Positions 1 to 6,488 of a stretch of DNA of 6,822 nt are shown piece after piece. The translations under genes and the position numbers were made by a program. The notes below the pieces were generated by a model. The model saw only the letters and a program-made list of their open reading frames with translations, was not told the DNA's origin and made no database searches. The first letter of the stretch is position 1. The number at the start of each line of letters is the position of its first letter. Source of the stretch: an uncultured Slackia sp. (lineage in GTDB: Bacteria; Actinomycetota; Coriobacteriia; Coriobacteriales; Eggerthellaceae); NCBI GenBank assembly GCA_900553655.1, contig USEQ01000072.1:1-6822 (forward strand), given 5' to 3'.

Positions 1-597
1 ATGAGGACGAATGACCTCGGCGTACGGCAGGTACGCTTCGCAGATTTCCTCAACCGTGAAGGTGCGCTTGCCGTACACTTTTTCGAGAATGGCGTTCTTG
101 GTTTCCAGAGCCGCTTCGACCTTCATGCGGAAAACATGCTCGTCAAGAAGGTCCTGGATGCGGATGCCGCTGCGAGCCGCCTTGTCTTGGTAGCAAGGAC
201 CGATGCCGCGGTTCGTTGTGCCGATTTCGTTTTTTCCGAGACGGAACTCCGAGGCTTTGTCCAGCTCGATGTGATAGGGCATGATGACATGGGCGTCGCA
301 AGAGATTTTCAAGCGATCGCAGGAAAGGCCCTCGCCTTCGAGCATCTTCATCTCTTCGACCAAGACCTGAGGGTTCACCACGACGCCGTTGCCGATGACC
401 GGGATGGCGTCTTCGTACATGATGCCCGAAGGAATCAGATGCAGGGCAAGCTTCTTCTCTCCGTGGATGACCGTATGGCCGGCGTTATTGCCGCCCTGAT
501 AGCGAACCACGTAGTCGAAATCTCGGGCAATAAGATCGGTAACCTTGCCCTTGCCCTCGTCGCCCCATTGGGCGCCGACCAACACCACGTTCGGCAT
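1..597 (-). CDS. purA: Adenylosuccinate synthetase, N-terminal 199 residues (3' end beyond window)
   Basis: PurA is a cytoplasmic enzyme that condenses IMP with aspartate using GTP to form adenylosuccinate, the first committed step from IMP to AMP. The reading frame begins MPNVVLVGAQWGDEGKGK. Residues 12-18 are the GDEGKGK phosphate-binding loop containing the catalytic base Asp13, and residues 37-42 are NNAGHT containing the catalytic acid His41, so the numbering coincides with the well-studied E. coli enzyme. A further conserved block, GTTNRGIGP at about 126-134 followed by DKAARSGIR, is the IMP-binding region. The ATG at 595-597 is chosen because AAAGGA (603-608) sits 5 nt upstream and the protein starts exactly where the family does. 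The frame runs open to position 1. The family is about 430 residues long, so a little under half is present. It lies 44 bp after the yhaN-like gene with no terminator between them, and probably has its own promoter. Confidence 0.97.
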   Translation of the reverse strand, partial: MPNVVLVGAQWGDEGKGKVTDLIARDFDYVVRYQGGNNAGHTVIHGEKKLALHLIPSGIMYEDAIPVIGNGVVVNPQVLVEEMKMLEGEGLSCDRLKISCDAHVIMPYHIELDKASEFRLGKNEIGTTNRGIGPCYQDKAARSGIRIQDLLDEHVFRMKVEAALETKNAILEKVYGKRTFTVEEICEAYLPYAEVIRPH

Positions 598-602
598 GTT
601 CG

Positions 603-608
603 TCCTTT
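603..608 (-). promoter_or_regulatory. Ribosome binding site of purA
   Basis: AAAGGA on the minus strand, 5 nt before the ATG at 595-597. The spacing and match to the anti-Shine-Dalgarno sequence support this start for purA. Confidence 0.8.
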
Positions 609-634
609 CGCTTGACGATATCGTGTTAGACAAC

Positions 635-670
635 CTTGTAATTATAGCGCGACCATTGTATGACCGTCGG
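635..670 (-). promoter_or_regulatory. Candidate sigma-70/SigA promoter for purA
   Basis: On the minus strand a perfect TATAAT -10 box lies at 641-646, preceded by 18 nt and a partial -35 hexamer CCGACG (665-670, three of six consensus bases). Initiation would fall near 633-635, giving a leader of about 35-40 nt before the purA ATG. The TAA stop of the upstream yhaN-like gene (642-644) lies inside the -10 box. A second -10-like hexamer, TACAAT, lies at 655-660 but lacks a partner -35. The perfect -10 at the right distance is seen directly; promoter activity is inferred. Confidence 0.5.
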
Positions 671-2780
671 CATATTGCCGAACGGCCTCAACAATCTCCT
701 TATGGCAGGTAAAAAGAATGACCTGGCGTTTTTCAGCAAGTTCGCTCAACGCCCGAACGGCCCCTTTGCGGCGTTCGTCGTCGAAGTTAACGAGTATATC
801 ATCTGCAAGCACAGGCACGGCGTTCCCGACACCTTCTACGCACTCCAGCAGCGCAATACGCAGGGCGAGATAGAGCTGCTGGCATGTGCCCATAGAAAGG
901 AAACGAGGCTCCCTTTCGCCCCGGGACACATCCACAGCCACGATGCGCCCGTCGTCTTTCATTCGTATTTCAACCCATGCTCCACCCGTCATCAGGGAGA
1001 GCAGACGGGACGCACGGGCGTACACCTCGGGCACGCTTTCGCTTTTCCACTCTTCGATAGCGCGAGCCAAGGCGCGGCGAGCAAGAAGAAGCTTCGCAAG
1101 GTTTTCCGCTTCTTCATTCTTTCTTGTGACGATCTGGGCACGCTGCGTTTTCAGAAGATCGAACTCGCGAAGGCGCTCTGCATCGAAGAGGCATTGTTTC
1201 AGTTCGCCGAGGCGAATGTCATTTCGGCGCATAGACTCAAGGAGAACGTCTCGCTCCTCGAGCGCCTCTTCGAGCGCCTGGCGAACGCCTTCGAGACCTT
1301 GGCTCTCATCGCACTCAACACGGTGGAAGAGTCCGTGTCGACGCGCCTCCTCTCGATCGAGGACCTCATGCTCCGCAGCTTTTCGAGCTTCAAGAACCTT
1401 TATCCGCTCTTCGATGCCGCGCAGTTCCGCGAGCCGGGAGCGCGACCTTTCCATGACGACACGGGCGTTTCGAATTGAGCCCTGCGCTTCAGCAAGGCCT
1501 ATGGCGTCAAGCTCCTCTTGAACGTGCAGGGAAAACATGAGCTCGTCCTGCTCGCACACCTCAAGAACGCGACGTGCTGCCGAAACTTCGCTTTCGCCCC
1601 TTTTTGCCGATGCGGCACGAGGTTCTTTCTTTCGTTTGAAAAAGAGAAACGCCCCCATGCCGACCGCACACGCACCGACCGCAATCGCCATGCATAAAAG
1701 AAAGGCGTCGGCATCCGTCAACCCTTTGACCGCCGTTGCCGCACCGACGAAGAAAAGAGCGACACAGCACGCAAGAGTGATTTTGTCGAATTTCGAATAT
1801 GTCGCCGTGTCTTGTTCATCGTGCGCTTCAACCTGCGCTCGGGCCCGGTCGAAGGCGTCTTGAGCCGATTCGAGCCTACGCTCAAGACGGGCGGATTCCT
1901 TCTCCAACCCTTCGAGCCGACGAAGCGCCGCCGCCTCGGCATGCTCATCGGCCGCATGCATTCCTCCGCGCTGACGCAAAACCCGAGCCCCTGCGACAGC
2001 TTCGTCCAAAGAGCGATTGCAGCGGGCAAGCTCCTCTGCCGAAGCCTTCATCCTTTCCTCTGTCCGACGAATCTCGACCTCGCACGCTCCCAGCAGCTCA
2101 ATGCGCGCATTAAGCCTGCCTATCTCGGCAAGGCGCTCATCCTTCCGACGAAGCAGATCTTCGTACTCTTCGCCTTCCTTCTTGAATTGGTCCGACTCTT
2201 CCCGCGCCAGGGCAAGACGCCGTTTGCATTCGTCTTCTTCGGCCTGAATGCGCACAAGGGAGTGGTTCGCAGAAGCCGAACGGCTCGTGCGCGCCGCTAT
2301 GGATTCGTCGATCGCACGCAGAGCTTCAGCGGGGGATATCCCGGTGCCCGACCCTGCAGTCAAAAGCTTCGAAGTCATGTTTGCCGCGCTCCCGAGGCTT
2401 CGAAGCTCGTCGCTATCCAGAGAGAACATGGTTTTGAACGTCTCTTTATCGAGCGAATCCGCAATACGCTTCGCCTCCATCGATGAGCAGGAAAGGCCGT
2501 CGGCGTTACGCGTGCGCGACAGTTCGTGAAAACGACCCTCATCGTCAACGAAACGAAGCGTCCCCGACCTCTGCGCAAACGGAGGCTTGTACGTGTTTTT
2601 CTGACCGCGCGCATCCTCCCATCCGAAAAGAACACCGCCGACAAACGCGCGCACCGTTGTTTTCCCCGCTTCGTTCTCGCCGTAAACGACGTTCAACCCC
2701 GGAGAAAACGGGCCGATATTCTTATCGAAGAACTTCCCGAACGCCTGAATATGAATCCTGTCAAGACGAAGGAGGCTCAT
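642..2780 (-). CDS. yhaN: YhaN-type (Rad50/SbcC-like) AAA ATPase with two central membrane segments
   Basis: This 712-residue protein is an SMC/Rad50-like ABC-type ATPase, the likely partner of the nuclease encoded just upstream. Its N-terminal lobe has Walker A GENEAGKT at residues 34-41. The C-terminal lobe has a signature-like FLSMGT (627-632) followed by QQLYLALRIALLE, a Walker B region VPVLADD (656-662), the D-loop-like NFDDERR, and an H-loop TCH (691-693). Between the lobes lie two charged, coiled-coil-like arms (about 178-325 and 395-580). They are separated not by a Rad50 CxxC hook but by two hydrophobic segments (about 334-353 and 359-382) ending in a basic FKRKK. The family member YhaN of Bacillus subtilis (also reported as SbcE, linked to double-strand-break repair) is, as I recall, around 960 residues, so this one is compact. 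The ATG overlaps the yhaO stop (ATGA), with GAGG at 2790-2793 nine nt upstream. Membrane tethering and a DNA-end-processing role are inferences. The general call is secure; strict orthology to YhaN is less so. Confidence 0.88.
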   Translation of the reverse strand: MSLLRLDRIHIQAFGKFFDKNIGPFSPGLNVVYGENEAGKTTVRAFVGGVLFGWEDARGQKNTYKPPFAQRSGTLRFVDDEGRFHELSRTRNADGLSCSSMEAKRIADSLDKETFKTMFSLDSDELRSLGSAANMTSKLLTAGSGTGISPAEALRAIDESIAARTSRSASANHSLVRIQAEEDECKRRLALAREESDQFKKEGEEYEDLLRRKDERLAEIGRLNARIELLGACEVEIRRTEERMKASAEELARCNRSLDEAVAGARVLRQRGGMHAADEHAEAAALRRLEGLEKESARLERRLESAQDAFDRARAQVEAHDEQDTATYSKFDKITLACCVALFFVGAATAVKGLTDADAFLLCMAIAVGACAVGMGAFLFFKRKKEPRAASAKRGESEVSAARRVLEVCEQDELMFSLHVQEELDAIGLAEAQGSIRNARVVMERSRSRLAELRGIEERIKVLEARKAAEHEVLDREEARRHGLFHRVECDESQGLEGVRQALEEALEERDVLLESMRRNDIRLGELKQCLFDAERLREFDLLKTQRAQIVTRKNEEAENLAKLLLARRALARAIEEWKSESVPEVYARASRLLSLMTGGAWVEIRMKDDGRIVAVDVSRGEREPRFLSMGTCQQLYLALRIALLECVEGVGNAVPVLADDILVNFDDERRKGAVRALSELAEKRQVILFTCHKEIVEAVRQYADGHTMVAL

Positions 2781-4039
2781 TGCGCATCGCCTCGTTTTTC
2801 AAGGAGAAATAGAACCTCATCCTCGCCCTGTTCGTATAGGCGGTCTATAGACTTCTCGACAGAGCCAGGAAGCGTGAATCCCCTCTTCGAAAACTCCTCT
2901 TGTAAGTAAAGAAGCGACTCCTCCTTCGAATCCTTCTCTTTTTCGAAGCTATTCATCAGCGTCGAATAGAACGAAGCGGAGCGCGCGAGAGCCTGTTTGT
3001 CCCGCGGCGACACGGTGGCGCACAACAGCGCGTCGCAATAAAACGACGGATACCCCTCATTGAGCTCGCGCCTCAACGACTCAAGAACCTCTTCGCGAGA
3101 GAGCATCTCATGGAGCGGAGTCATCCCTTCGAGCGTGATGCGCACGACCATCTCATCGCACGCACTGGCCGCGTTTTCATCGAACACGCGGCGAATGCAC
3201 GCCGAGATAACGTCGTCATAGCCCGCGCAACCCGACACATCGACGCGAAGACGCTCCCATTCGACCGATTCGCATGCAACGAATTCGACCCGGTTTGCAA
3301 AGCCTTGCTCGAGGGTCACCATGAAGCAGCCCCGATCGCCCGTCTCCTTGATGTCCCTGCCTTGAACGCACCCGCAAAACACAACGCGAGGATTCGTCTC
3401 TGAGTTCACGTATCTCTTGTGTATATGCCCCAAAGCCCAGTAATCCATGCCGGAGGCTATAAGCTTCTGTTCGGACGTCGGGGCTTTATAGGGGTCCATC
3501 CAAAGACCCGTATGGAGCATCCCTATGCAAAACGGCGCTTCCACCCCGCACTTTTCTTCCGCCGCGGCCCGTGTCATGCCCTCGGAAATATCTTCCCCGG
3601 GAGCCATGTTGCAAAAACCTCGGGCGGCTATGACGGCAAGAGGCTTTCCGTTTTTCTCATGACAGACAAACCCCGGCTTATCCGAGGGAAAAAGACATGC
3701 GTTTTCGGGAAGGTCTGGGATAACGGCGCGCCAGTTCGGATAGGGGTCGTGGTTTCCGGCGATAATGTACGCTTTGATTCCTTCGTCGTCGAGACGCTTC
3801 AGCCCCTGGATGAACCGACGATAATGGGCGTAGCTCGGCTTGTCGGTATCAAATACATCTCCGCAAAGCAAGAGGAAGTCAACTTTGCTTTCTACGCACG
3901 CCTGAATAGCGCGATCGTACGCATCGGGAATAGCATGCACCAGACGATCGGCCCATGCAGGAGATAAGGCACGCAACCCTCTGAAAGGGGCGCCCAAATG
4001 GATATCCCCCGCATGAATGAATGTAAGTCTCTCTCCCAA
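2777..4039 (-). CDS. yhaO: YhaO-type (Mre11/SbcD-like) metallophosphatase, putative DNA exonuclease
   Basis: This is a 420-residue calcineurin-like phosphoesterase of the Mre11/SbcD group. All metal-ligand motifs are present in order: GDIHLG (Asp12, His14), GDVFD (Asp61), GNHD (95-98, with Asn96 and His97), LHTG (His176) and GHIH (His205, His207). The segment QGRDIKETGDRGC (226-238) resembles the YhaO subgroup rather than classical SbcD. The remaining C-terminal part, about 180 residues, would form the capping domain and the arm that contacts the ATPase. Family members are dimeric, manganese-dependent nucleases that process DNA ends with a Rad50-like partner, here the gene overlapping its 3' end. 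The start is a TTG at 4037-4039. There is no in-frame ATG or GTG nearby, and the conserved TFIHAGDIHLG block begins only six residues in, so TTG is the best choice. It follows dnaB by 20 bp and is probably co-transcribed with it. Function is inferred from family and context. Confidence 0.93.
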   Translation of the reverse strand: MGERLTFIHAGDIHLGAPFRGLRALSPAWADRLVHAIPDAYDRAIQACVESKVDFLLLCGDVFDTDKPSYAHYRRFIQGLKRLDDEGIKAYIIAGNHDPYPNWRAVIPDLPENACLFPSDKPGFVCHEKNGKPLAVIAARGFCNMAPGEDISEGMTRAAAEEKCGVEAPFCIGMLHTGLWMDPYKAPTSEQKLIASGMDYWALGHIHKRYVNSETNPRVVFCGCVQGRDIKETGDRGCFMVTLEQGFANRVEFVACESVEWERLRVDVSGCAGYDDVISACIRRVFDENAASACDEMVVRITLEGMTPLHEMLSREEVLESLRRELNEGYPSFYCDALLCATVSPRDKQALARSASFYSTLMNSFEKEKDSKEESLLYLQEEFSKRGFTLPGSVEKSIDRLYEQGEDEVLFLLEKRGDAQ

Positions 4040-4049
4040 TCTAGGCCCA

Positions 4050-4055
4050 CACCTC
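4050..4055 (-). promoter_or_regulatory. Weak ribosome binding site of the TTG-started yhaO-like gene
   Basis: GAGGTG on the minus strand lies 10 nt before the TTG at 4037-4039, within the 20-bp gap after the dnaB stop. The spacing is long and the start codon is non-ATG, which suggests modest translation, perhaps assisted by ribosomes terminating on dnaB. Confidence 0.5.
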
Positions 4056-4059
4056 GTCG

Positions 4060-5439
4060 TTAGATCTGCGACGCGTCGATATAATTGCCGAACTTCGTAT
4101 ATTCAGGATTGAATGAAAGCGTGATGTCGCGCGTTGCACCGTTACGGTGTTTTGCGACGATAAGCTCCGCCGTGCCAAGGTCAGGGCGTCCATCCTGCTC
4201 AGCCTCTACTTCGTCCATGCTTCGGTCGATGAACATGACAATGTCGGCGTCCTGCTCGATAGAACCTGACTCGCGCAGGTCGGAGAGCATAGGACGCTTC
4301 GTTCCGCGCATTTCGACCGCACGGGAAAGCTGAGAAAGAGCCAGCAGGGGCATATCGAGCTCTTTGGCAAGGACCTTCAGGCCTCGGGAAATCTCGGCGA
4401 CTTCGACGGCACGGTTTCCATCACGACGCGTCGAGGGCGGTTGCATCAGCTGCAGGTAGTCGACGATGATCAGGCCTTTTTTCTTGTCGCGAAGCTGACG
4501 GCGCGCCTTCGCGCGCATCTCGAGCAGCGAGAGACCGGGGGTGTCGTCGATGTAGAGCTCAAGCCCCGACAGCGTTGCCGCCGCATTCATGATGGCGTTC
4601 CAGTCTCCCTCTTTCAGATTGCCAGCCCTCAACTGACCGAGATTGACACGGGCTTCCGCGCATAAGATACGCTGAACAAGCTGATTGGCGCCCATCTCCA
4701 GGCTGAACATCGCAACAGCGGCGCCGGATTTAGCCGCGTTGGTGGCCAGGTTCAGTGCAAAGGAGGTTTTGCCAACACCGGGGCGCGCCGCCAGAATAAC
4801 CAGATCGCCGCCGCGAAACCCGTGAAACAGCTCATCGACGTCCTTGAAGCCCGTGGGAACGCCGGCCATATGGCTTTTGTTGTTGACCAGCTCATCGATA
4901 TCGTCGAAGGCCTGGGTGAGGAGGTCGGTGATATTTTGGAAGGAAGACGAGACGCGCTTCTGCGTTACGTTGAAGAGCATCTTCTCCGCTTCCTCGATGA
5001 CCGCATTCGTATCGTCGGGGGCGTCGTAGGCGAGCGCATTGATATTGGTGGAGGCATACACCAGATCGCGCAGCACGCTCGTCCTTTTTACGATTTCAGT
5101 ATGGCTTTTCCAATTGGTCAAGGCGAGCGTATTGTTGGCGAGCTCTACCAAATACGGCCTTCCGCCGACGGCCTCAAGCTGTCCTTCCGCAGACAGACGC
5201 TCGGCAAGCGAGATTTGATCGATGGGTATATGACGAAGATTCAGCTCAAGCATACCTTCGAAAATACGCTGATGAGCAGGTCTGAAGAAATTTTCAGGGG
5301 CAAGTTTCGTCGCTATTTCATCGATAGCATCCGGGTTTAGCATGCAGGCGGCCAGAACCGATTTTTCAGCCTCTATGTTGCTCGGCAAGGGCCTGCCCGT
5401 CGTCGATTGCAGAACAGGTGCCGTGTTATTGTCAGCCAT
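4060..5439 (-). CDS. dnaB: Replicative DNA helicase DnaB
   Basis: DnaB is the hexameric 5'-3' helicase that unwinds DNA ahead of the replication fork and recruits primase (called DnaC in Bacillus). The 459-residue length is normal for the family and there is no intein interrupting the motifs. The N-terminal primase-interacting domain begins at about residue 20 (LPSNIEAEKSVLAACML) and runs to about 160. After a linker, the RecA-like motor domain begins near 195 (GVPTGFKDVDELFHGF). It has Walker A ARPGVGKT (218-225), the catalytic glutamate in SLEMG (Glu248), Walker B LIIVDYLQLM (323-332), the LSQLSRAVE block (368-376), and SDLRESGSIEQDAD (386-399). The ATG at 5437-5439 has GGAG (5449-5452) nine nt upstream. 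The gene is separated from rplI by a terminator, so it needs its own promoter. It leads into the yhaO-yhaN pair with a 20-bp gap. Confidence 0.98.
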   Translation of the reverse strand: MADNNTAPVLQSTTGRPLPSNIEAEKSVLAACMLNPDAIDEIATKLAPENFFRPAHQRIFEGMLELNLRHIPIDQISLAERLSAEGQLEAVGGRPYLVELANNTLALTNWKSHTEIVKRTSVLRDLVYASTNINALAYDAPDDTNAVIEEAEKMLFNVTQKRVSSSFQNITDLLTQAFDDIDELVNNKSHMAGVPTGFKDVDELFHGFRGGDLVILAARPGVGKTSFALNLATNAAKSGAAVAMFSLEMGANQLVQRILCAEARVNLGQLRAGNLKEGDWNAIMNAAATLSGLELYIDDTPGLSLLEMRAKARRQLRDKKKGLIIVDYLQLMQPPSTRRDGNRAVEVAEISRGLKVLAKELDMPLLALSQLSRAVEMRGTKRPMLSDLRESGSIEQDADIVMFIDRSMDEVEAEQDGRPDLGTAELIVAKHRNGATRDITLSFNPEYTKFGNYIDASQI

Positions 5440-5590
5440 GTGGTTTCGCTCCGTCTTTCGCGCGTGTGTGGAAAATCGTTTTCTATCGCCATCTTACTTC
5501 ATCGCTTGGAAGGAACGATGGAGGACGTCGACCGAAGCGAGAAGCGGGTGGATCGTTGCGTTGAATAGGAACCTGGATAACGATTCGTGC
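5440..5590 (-). other. dnaB leader region, no convincing promoter seen
   Basis: About 150 bp between the rplI terminator and the dnaB ATG. It must contain the dnaB promoter if the terminator is efficient, but I see only weak candidates, for example TAAGAT as a -10 without a good -35. Two short inverted repeats occur: CATCG/CGATG arms at 5500-5504 and 5516-5520, and GAAAA/TTTTC arms at 5471-5475 and 5479-5483. Neither is long enough to call an operator. No supported small gene lies here. Confidence 0.4.
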
Positions 5591-5627
5591 GTATAAAAAA
5601 ACCGACGGAACCATGTTCCGCCGGTTT
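5591..5627 (-). terminator. Rho-independent terminator of the rpsR-rplI operon
   Basis: On the minus strand a 13-bp stem (arms at 5615-5627 and 5599-5611, all Watson-Crick pairs except one G-T) encloses a 3-nt ATG loop. It is followed by a run of seven T residues, three of them within the stem, then ATA. It begins 21 nt after the rplI stop codon. On the plus strand the hairpin is not followed by a T-run, so it is directional and serves rplI. Confidence 0.93.
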
Positions 5628-5647
5628 CATAACCTATGGAGTAAGCG

Positions 5648-6169
5648 TTACTCAGCAGCCTCTTCGGTTGCCTCGACTGCTTCCTCGACGACCTCCTCGG
5701 TCTCCTCGACAGGCTCTTCGACCTTCTCTTCGCCAACGAAGAGGTTGAGGTCGACCTTGATGTCGCGGTAGATGGAAAGGGTGACGACATGCTCGCCAGC
5801 GACCTTGATGGCTTTCTTGAGCTCAAGGCGCTTACGGTCGATGTCGATGTCGAGCTCCTTCTTGACGGCGTCGACGATCATCTGAGCGGTGACGGAGCCG
5901 AAGAGGATGCCCTCTTCGCCAACCTTAGCCTCGACCAGAATCTTCTTGCCCTCCAGGGAAGCCTTGAGAGCGTTGGCGTCTTCGATGCGCTTTTCCTCAC
6001 GCTTCGCGATGTTGCCGCGACGCTGCTCGAGCTGCTTCAGGTTGCCCTTGGTGGCCAGGATAGCCATCTTCTGAGGGCCAAGATAGTTATTGAAGAAGCC
6101 AGGAGCAACTTCGACGACGTCGCCTTCGCCGCCCTTGCCCTTCAACTCGGTAAGCAGGATAACCTTCAT
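5648..6169 (-). CDS. rplI: 50S ribosomal protein L9 with acidic C-terminal extension
   Basis: L9 binds 23S rRNA near the base of the L1 stalk and helps keep the reading frame during translation. The N-terminal rRNA-binding domain (MKVILLTELKGKGGEGDVVEV, then GFFNNYLGPQKMAILAT) spans residues 1 to about 50. A long charged helix covers about 42-74, and the C-terminal domain runs to about 145, ending HVVTLSIYRDIKVDLNLFV. The usual family length is about 150 residues. This protein has 173, because residues 146-173 form a low-complexity tail with 14 glutamates in 28 positions. The ATG at 6167-6169 is preceded five nt upstream by a perfect AGGAGG. The gene starts directly after rpsR, and a strong terminator follows. 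Confidence 0.98.
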   Translation of the reverse strand: MKVILLTELKGKGGEGDVVEVAPGFFNNYLGPQKMAILATKGNLKQLEQRRGNIAKREEKRIEDANALKASLEGKKILVEAKVGEEGILFGSVTAQMIVDAVKKELDIDIDRKRLELKKAIKVAGEHVVTLSIYRDIKVDLNLFVGEEKVEEPVEETEEVVEEAVEATEEAAE

Positions 6170-6174
6170 GGAAA

Positions 6175-6180
6175 CCTCCT
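6175..6180 (-). promoter_or_regulatory. Strong ribosome binding site of rplI overlapping the rpsR stop
   Basis: A perfect AGGAGG on the minus strand, five nt before the rplI ATG. Its first two bases are the last two of the rpsR stop codon TAG (6179-6181). This arrangement suggests translational coupling of S18 and L9. Confidence 0.85.
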
Positions 6181-6439
6181 AGCGATTGCGACGATCGCCA
6201 CGACCGCTAACTGCAGGCACCGTGTAAGGCATAAGAGCCATCTCACGAGCATTCTTGATAGCGTTGGCGACATCGCGCTGGTGCTGGACGCAAGCGCCCG
6301 TCACGCGACGGGGCTTGATCTTGCCACGATCGGTCATGTATTTGCGCAGCATAGCCGTATCTTTGTAATCAACGTACTGTGCGTCCTCTTTGCAGAACTG
6401 GCAGTACTTGCGGCGAGGCTGCTTGGTGTATTCAGCCAT
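6179..6439 (-). CDS. rpsR: 30S ribosomal protein S18
   Basis: S18 binds 16S rRNA in the platform of the small subunit as a heterodimer with S6. The 86-residue product contains the family core [11 protein letters not shown], then [26 protein letters not shown], then [21 protein letters not shown]. Cys13, Cys16, Cys50 and His53 form a complete CxxC...CxxH set, so this is the zinc-binding form of S18. The ATG at 6437-6439 is chosen over an in-frame TTG five codons upstream (6452-6454). The Shine-Dalgarno sequence AGAGGA lies between the two, and [11 protein letters not shown] fits the family's N-terminus. It lies between ssb (49-bp gap) and rplI, as in the classic rpsF-ssb-rpsR-rplI operon. Confidence 0.97.
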   Translation of the reverse strand: MAEYTKQPRRKYCQFCKEDAQYVDYKDTAMLRKYMTDRGKIKPRRVTGACVQHQRDVANAIKNAREMALMPYTVPAVSGRGDRRNR

Positions 6440-6443
6440 GATT

Positions 6444-6449
6444 TCCTCT
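6444..6449 (-). promoter_or_regulatory. Ribosome binding site that fixes the rpsR start
   Basis: AGAGGA on the minus strand, four nt before the ATG at 6437-6439. Because it lies downstream of the alternative TTG at 6452-6454, it rules against the five-residue-longer reading of S18. Confidence 0.8.
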
Positions 6450-6488
6450 TTCAATCCTTAAATGGGGTAGTCTCGGTATACCCAAGGC

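Noticed and set aside
1..615. Long plus-strand open frame opposite purA (204 codons)
   Set aside because: It is an antisense shadow: the minus-strand frame encodes PurA with all catalytic residues, and the plus-strand product resembles no known family and has no ribosome binding site.
660..2486. Several plus-strand open frames of 200-270 codons opposite the yhaN-like gene
   Set aside because: They overlap one another and lie opposite an intact ATPase gene with complete motifs. Arg/Ser-rich translations are typical of frame shadows.
642..4039. Possibility that the nuclease-ATPase pair is an anti-phage defence island
   Set aside because: Its neighbours are all core replication, translation and purine genes. 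There are no mobile-element or toxin-like genes, and base composition looks like that of its surroundings, so a housekeeping repair role fits better.
6452..6454. Upstream TTG start giving a 91-residue S18
   Set aside because: The Shine-Dalgarno AGAGGA lies downstream of this codon and directly before the ATG at 6437-6439, which also matches the family N-terminus.
6440..6488. Palindrome GGTATACC (6475-6482) and a possible 5-bp hairpin in the ssb-rpsR gap
   Set aside because: The arms are too short and the loop too long to claim a terminator or an S6:S18 regulatory element. The known S6:S18 leader site lies ahead of rpsF, outside this window.
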